From assembly GCA_964410645.1 (NCBI GenBank), contig CAYPHV010000003.1, positions 1 to 63,876 of the forward strand: 63,876 nucleotides of DNA, in the 5' to 3' direction. Shown in pieces: positions 61,178 to 63,876 of this stretch. The DNA comes from JALTBU01 sp964410645. Its GTDB lineage: Bacteria; Campylobacterota; Campylobacteria; Campylobacterales; Nautiliaceae. Position 1 is the stretch's first letter. Every line of letters begins with the position of its first letter. Under the pieces are notes generated by a model, which did no database searches, had not been told where the DNA came from, and saw only the letters and a program-made list of their open reading frames with translations. Position numbers and translations under genes: made by a program.

Positions 61178-62009
61178 ATTTTTTCCTTTTTTCCCATAAA
61201 CTTTTCCTGCTGATTCCAAGCTTTTTGCTAAGTTCTGTGTCAGGAAATTTGTATTGGAAATTATTTATTATGAACTTTATATATTCTTCAATGCTTAAAA
61301 TATCTTCTTCCAATAAAGTTGGAACGGTAGAACCTATTTCTACACATTTTTCAATTTTTTCATAATTTTTTGGCAGTAAAATAATCGATTTAAATTTTGA
61401 AATATAATTTAAAGTATCTCTGTTGTCAATTTTTTCGTAATTAAAACAAAGATATGTATAATTTTTTTTGAAATTTTTTTTGTTAAATTTCAGCAGGTCA
61501 ACAATCTTAACGCTGCTGTTTTCTTTTTTTGAAATTTCAAATATCAATTTTTCTACTGATTTGTTCAAATTGGATTTGATAAATACAGGAAATGAATACT
61601 TTTCCAAACTCAGTTCTATATCTTTGAAAATCAGATCTAAATAATTATCATAATCTTTAATTTTTTCTTTTAAAGAATAAAATTCGTTTAAATGATTGAT
61701 TTTTCTAATAAGTTCTTCAATAGAAAAAGGTTTTTGTAAATAATCATCCGCTCCAAGTTCCATCGGGCGCATTACAGTGGAATATGTTACATAAGGTGCT
61801 AAAAGTATGATGATTTTATCTTTTTTTTCGAGAATTATATTTTTTATGTTTCCTTTTAAATTGGTGTTAATAATAAATATATCTCCGTCACTTGTCCTGG
61901 CTTCGTCATAAGAAGCAAAAATATCACATTTTGCGTTTAGTTTTTCGCTTAAACTGTTTTGGATACTTTGTGCCAGATAAATTTCATTTTCTACTATGAT
62001 AATCTTCAT
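61155..62009 (-). CDS. HP1021-type orphan response regulator
   Basis: 284 residues: atypical receiver domain (~1-115), a middle region without Walker motifs, and a C-terminal Fis/NtrC-like helix-turn-helix (PDTELSKKLGISRKSLWEKR). The phospho-acceptor Asp is replaced by Asn48 in IFIINTNLKG; the Lys in YLQKPFS is kept. This and its place between ispDF and the Sat-like gene match HP1021 and Cj1608, which act without phosphorylation on redox and replication genes. No sensor kinase is adjacent. Confidence 0.85.
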   Translation of the reverse strand: MKIIIVENEIYLAQSIQNSLSEKLNAKCDIFASYDEARTSDGDIFIINTNLKGNIKNIILEKKDKIIILLAPYVTYSTVMRPMELGADDYLQKPFSIEELIRKINHLNEFYSLKEKIKDYDNYLDLIFKDIELSLEKYSFPVFIKSNLNKSVEKLIFEISKKENSSVKIVDLLKFNKKNFKKNYTYLCFNYEKIDNRDTLNYISKFKSIILLPKNYEKIEKCVEIGSTVPTLLEEDILSIEEYIKFIINNFQYKFPDTELSKKLGISRKSLWEKRKKYGIFKQK

Positions 62010-63105
62010 ACCAATCCTTATATTTTAAAGTTGCACTTGATAAAACTGAAATTCCTTCACCTCTTCCTATAAATCCCATTTTTTCATTTGTTGTAGCTTT
62101 TACATTTACTCTGGCATTTAGCATCGAAGATAGATTTTTTTGAATTTTTGTTTTGTAATTTTGTAATTTCGGTTTTTCGGCAACGATGGAAATATCAGCA
62201 TTGATTATTTCAAAGCCTGTTTTTTCAATTATGTCTGTTATATATTTTAACAGCTTGGAACTGTCTGCATTTTTATATTTTTCATCTGTATCGGGAAAAA
62301 ATTCTCCTATATCTCCGTATCCGGCTGCTCCGAGCAGGGCGTCAATAAGGGAATGAATAACCACGTCTCCGTCACTGTGTGCTTTTAAACCATAATTTAC
62401 ATCAATTGTCACTCCCCCGAGAATCATTTTTTTATTTTCTTCAAATTTATGCGTATCATATCCATGTCCTACAAATATATTTTTATTCGGAGGCGTCAGG
62501 CATGGCAGGTCCAAATCATCAAAATATGTTATTTTTTTGGATAATTTGCTTCCTGCAATATATTTTATACTGCCTCCTGTTTCTTCTATGGCGCCTCTTT
62601 CATCTGTAAAAATTTTATCGGTATCTAATGCTTTTTTCAATATATCGCTTTTGTGAATTTGAGGGGTTTGAATAAGTTTTATTTTTTCTCTTTCAAGTGT
62701 TTTATCGTTATATACAACGGTATCTACCGATTTTAGATAAGGAACCGCGCAATCGTAATATTTTATATTTTCGATTAAGTTTAAAACGATATTTTTTGGA
62801 ATACAGGCTCTTGCGACATCCGTTATCATAACATATGGAGTGTTCACTTTTTTTAATGCGTTTATTAATGACAGTTGTCTTTTCGCGTCGCCTTTAATTA
62901 TTTCATAATTGCTTAGTTTTTTATAAAGTTCTGTTTCATCGGGAGCGGCTGTAATTATTGTTTTTTTAAATGGAAAAAAATTATTAAATCTGTCAGCTAC
63001 ATATTGCCACAAAGGTTTATCGTTAATTCTAATCCACTGTTTTTTTACGTTATAATCAAATCTTGTAGAATTTCCAGCACTGAGAACAATTAAAGTAACA
63101 CTCAA
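61984..63105 (-). CDS. ispDF: Bifunctional IspD/IspF of the MEP isoprenoid pathway
   Basis: 373-residue fusion. The N-terminal IspD half (~1-210) has VLSAGNSTRFDYNVKKQW and the ITDVARACIP active site. The C-terminal IspF half begins VGHGYDTHKFEE and has GLKAHSDGDVVIHSLIDALLG with metal-binding Asp and His. It makes CDP-ME and then MEcPP. Overlaps the regulator gene by 26 bases. The fusion is characteristic of Campylobacterota. Confidence 0.96.
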   Translation of the reverse strand: MSVTLIVLSAGNSTRFDYNVKKQWIRINDKPLWQYVADRFNNFFPFKKTIITAAPDETELYKKLSNYEIIKGDAKRQLSLINALKKVNTPYVMITDVARACIPKNIVLNLIENIKYYDCAVPYLKSVDTVVYNDKTLEREKIKLIQTPQIHKSDILKKALDTDKIFTDERGAIEETGGSIKYIAGSKLSKKITYFDDLDLPCLTPPNKNIFVGHGYDTHKFEENKKMILGGVTIDVNYGLKAHSDGDVVIHSLIDALLGAAGYGDIGEFFPDTDEKYKNADSSKLLKYITDIIEKTGFEIINADISIVAEKPKLQNYKTKIQKNLSSMLNARVNVKATTNEKMGFIGRGEGISVLSSATLKYKDWYEDYHSRK

Positions 63106-63286
63106 TATGTTTCCTTTTGTAAAAATGTTACGATATTATACATAAAAATGTTACAATTTGTAAATTTGTGATTAAATATTAAAATAAAATACTTAAAAAG
63201 CAAAAAATAATTGATCAGGAATTATTTAAGCTGATTTTAAGTTTTTTTGGTTAAATTCCGATAAAACACATCTTAAAAGGACGTTT
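63106..63286. promoter_or_regulatory. Divergent ispDF / thiC intergenic region
   Basis: 181 bp between divergent genes. It contains an inverted repeat AATAATT / AATTATT at 63206-63226 with a 7-base loop, and a TAAATT -10-like box near 63252. No TPP riboswitch conserved sequences (CTGAGA, ACCTGATC-like) are visible. Confidence 0.35.
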
Positions 63287-63876
63287 ATGAGAAAAAAATG
63301 GCTTGAAAAACGAAAAAACGATAAAATAAAAACTCAGATGTATTATGCAAAAAAAGGTATGATTACCGAAGAAATGGAATATGTTGCGAAAAATGAAAAT
63401 TTAGATCCGGAATTAATAAGAAGCGAAGTGGCAAGGGGAAGGCTTATAATTCCGGCAAATATAAATCATAAACATTTAAAGCCTACGGCAATTGGAAGGG
63501 TTACCAAAACAAAAGTAAACTCAAATATAGGAGCCAGTGCACTTGCAAGCGATATAGAAGAAGAAGTAAAAAAGCTTAAAACATCTGTGGAATACGGTGC
63601 CGATACAGTTATGGATTTAACAGCGGGAGCCAAAAATATGGATGAAATTAGAAAAGCTATAATTGCAGCTTCTCCAGTTCCAATCGGAACGGTTCCTATA
63701 TATCAAATGATTGATGAAATAGGAGATATCGAAAATCTTACCTTTGATGATATTTTAAGAGTGCTTGAAAAACAGGCGATTCAAGGGGTAAGCTATTTTA
63801 CCATTCACGCGGGGCTGCTTTTTGAATATATGCCTCTTGTTGCCAAAAGAAAAATGGGTATTGTAAGCAGAGGTGG
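63287..63876 (+). CDS. thiC: Phosphomethylpyrimidine synthase ThiC, 5' part
   Basis: The frame is open to the right edge, giving the first ~196 residues of the radical-SAM enzyme that makes the thiamine pyrimidine from AIR. Family segments include TQMYYAKKGMITEEMEYVA, EVARGRLIIPANINH, NIGASALASDIEEEVKKL, GADTVMDLTAG and YFTIHAGLL. ATG at 63287 follows AAAAGGACG. The C-terminal cluster-binding Cys motif lies beyond the window. Confidence 0.96.
   Translation, partial: MRKKWLEKRKNDKIKTQMYYAKKGMITEEMEYVAKNENLDPELIRSEVARGRLIIPANINHKHLKPTAIGRVTKTKVNSNIGASALASDIEEEVKKLKTSVEYGADTVMDLTAGAKNMDEIRKAIIAASPVPIGTVPIYQMIDEIGDIENLTFDDILRVLEKQAIQGVSYFTIHAGLLFEYMPLVAKRKMGIVSRG

Noticed and set aside
63106..63286. 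TPP riboswitch before thiC
   Set aside because: The conserved core sequences of the THI element are not present in the leader.
1..63876. CRISPR arrays, tRNA and rRNA genes
   Set aside because: No regularly spaced repeats and no cloverleaf or rRNA-like sequence seen in the intergenic regions; these were judged by eye only.

Overview
The window is AT-rich, densely packed bacterial DNA. Gene content and order point to a hydrogen-oxidising member of the Campylobacterota, most likely order Nautiliales (Nautilia / Caminibacter / Lebetimonas type); this is inference from synteny and pathways, not from a marker gene. Supporting traits are the flagellar run flhF-flhG-membrane protein-fliA-fliM-fliY behind aroQ/pepP/folK, a HydABCDE-type menaquinone-linked NiFe hydrogenase, periplasmic nitrate reductase genes, futalosine-pathway enzymes, fused CcsBA, and the C. 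jejuni-like order ispDF / HP1021-type regulator / Sat-like protein / pgpA. A 100-N assembly gap lies at 59249-59348.

Layout. 1-3450: 3' end of flgL, ftsK, an OmpA-type lipoprotein. 3447-13250: aminofutalosine deaminase (minus strand), then a plus-strand run aroQ, pepP-like, a 54-aa basic protein, folK, flhF, flhG, small membrane protein, fliA, fliM, fliY, and an Fe-S (CCG-domain) protein with its own promoter. 13253-16820: lgt, hemG/hemY-type oxidase, a thioredoxin-like protein, ccdA and a small cytochrome c. 16821-22740: a visibly eroded respiratory region with napD, napB and napA on the minus strand, a TOBE protein and a ModC-like ATPase, and remnants between them, including a NrfH/NapC-like haem fragment. 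22741-32557: ccsBA, then haem synthesis (hemA, hemE, hemB, hemC, hemN), an unknown 231-aa protein, a DJ-1/PfpI protein and an unknown 100-aa protein.

32554-52217 is a nickel and hydrogenase island. It holds hypA, a TetR regulator, hydABCDE on the plus strand, and a long minus-strand series: a FecB/FecD/FecE-type importer, the nickel/cobalt ECF transporter (cbiM, nikN-like, cbiQ, cbiO), hypB, hypC, hypD, hypE, and a menaquinone methyltransferase. hypF follows on the plus strand. The two transporter operons are each preceded by a near-identical 68-bp promoter element (62/68 identical), so they probably share one regulator. A 205-aa protein derived from an IS1595-type transposase (zinc ribbon, helix-turn-helix and C-terminal signature, apparently without a DDE core) sits beside one copy. 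This is the strongest candidate for something undescribed.

52250-63876: fabD, a nitrilase-family amidase, MTA/SAH/aminofutalosine nucleosidase, a DUF945 protein, ttcA-like, mnmA, prs, a YigZ/IMPACT protein, a gap-interrupted RNase T2-like gene, pgpA, an 18-codon ORF, the Sat-like protein, the HP1021-type regulator, ispDF, and the 5' part of thiC.

The genes combine into a coherent picture: nickel uptake and Hyp maturation feed a membrane hydrogenase that reduces menaquinone, and haem synthesis with CcsBA/CcdA equips the cytochromes. Several features suggest AT-driven erosion: apparent ATT/ATA start codons, in-frame stops, and gene remnants. I saw no tRNA, rRNA, CRISPR array or intact insertion sequence.
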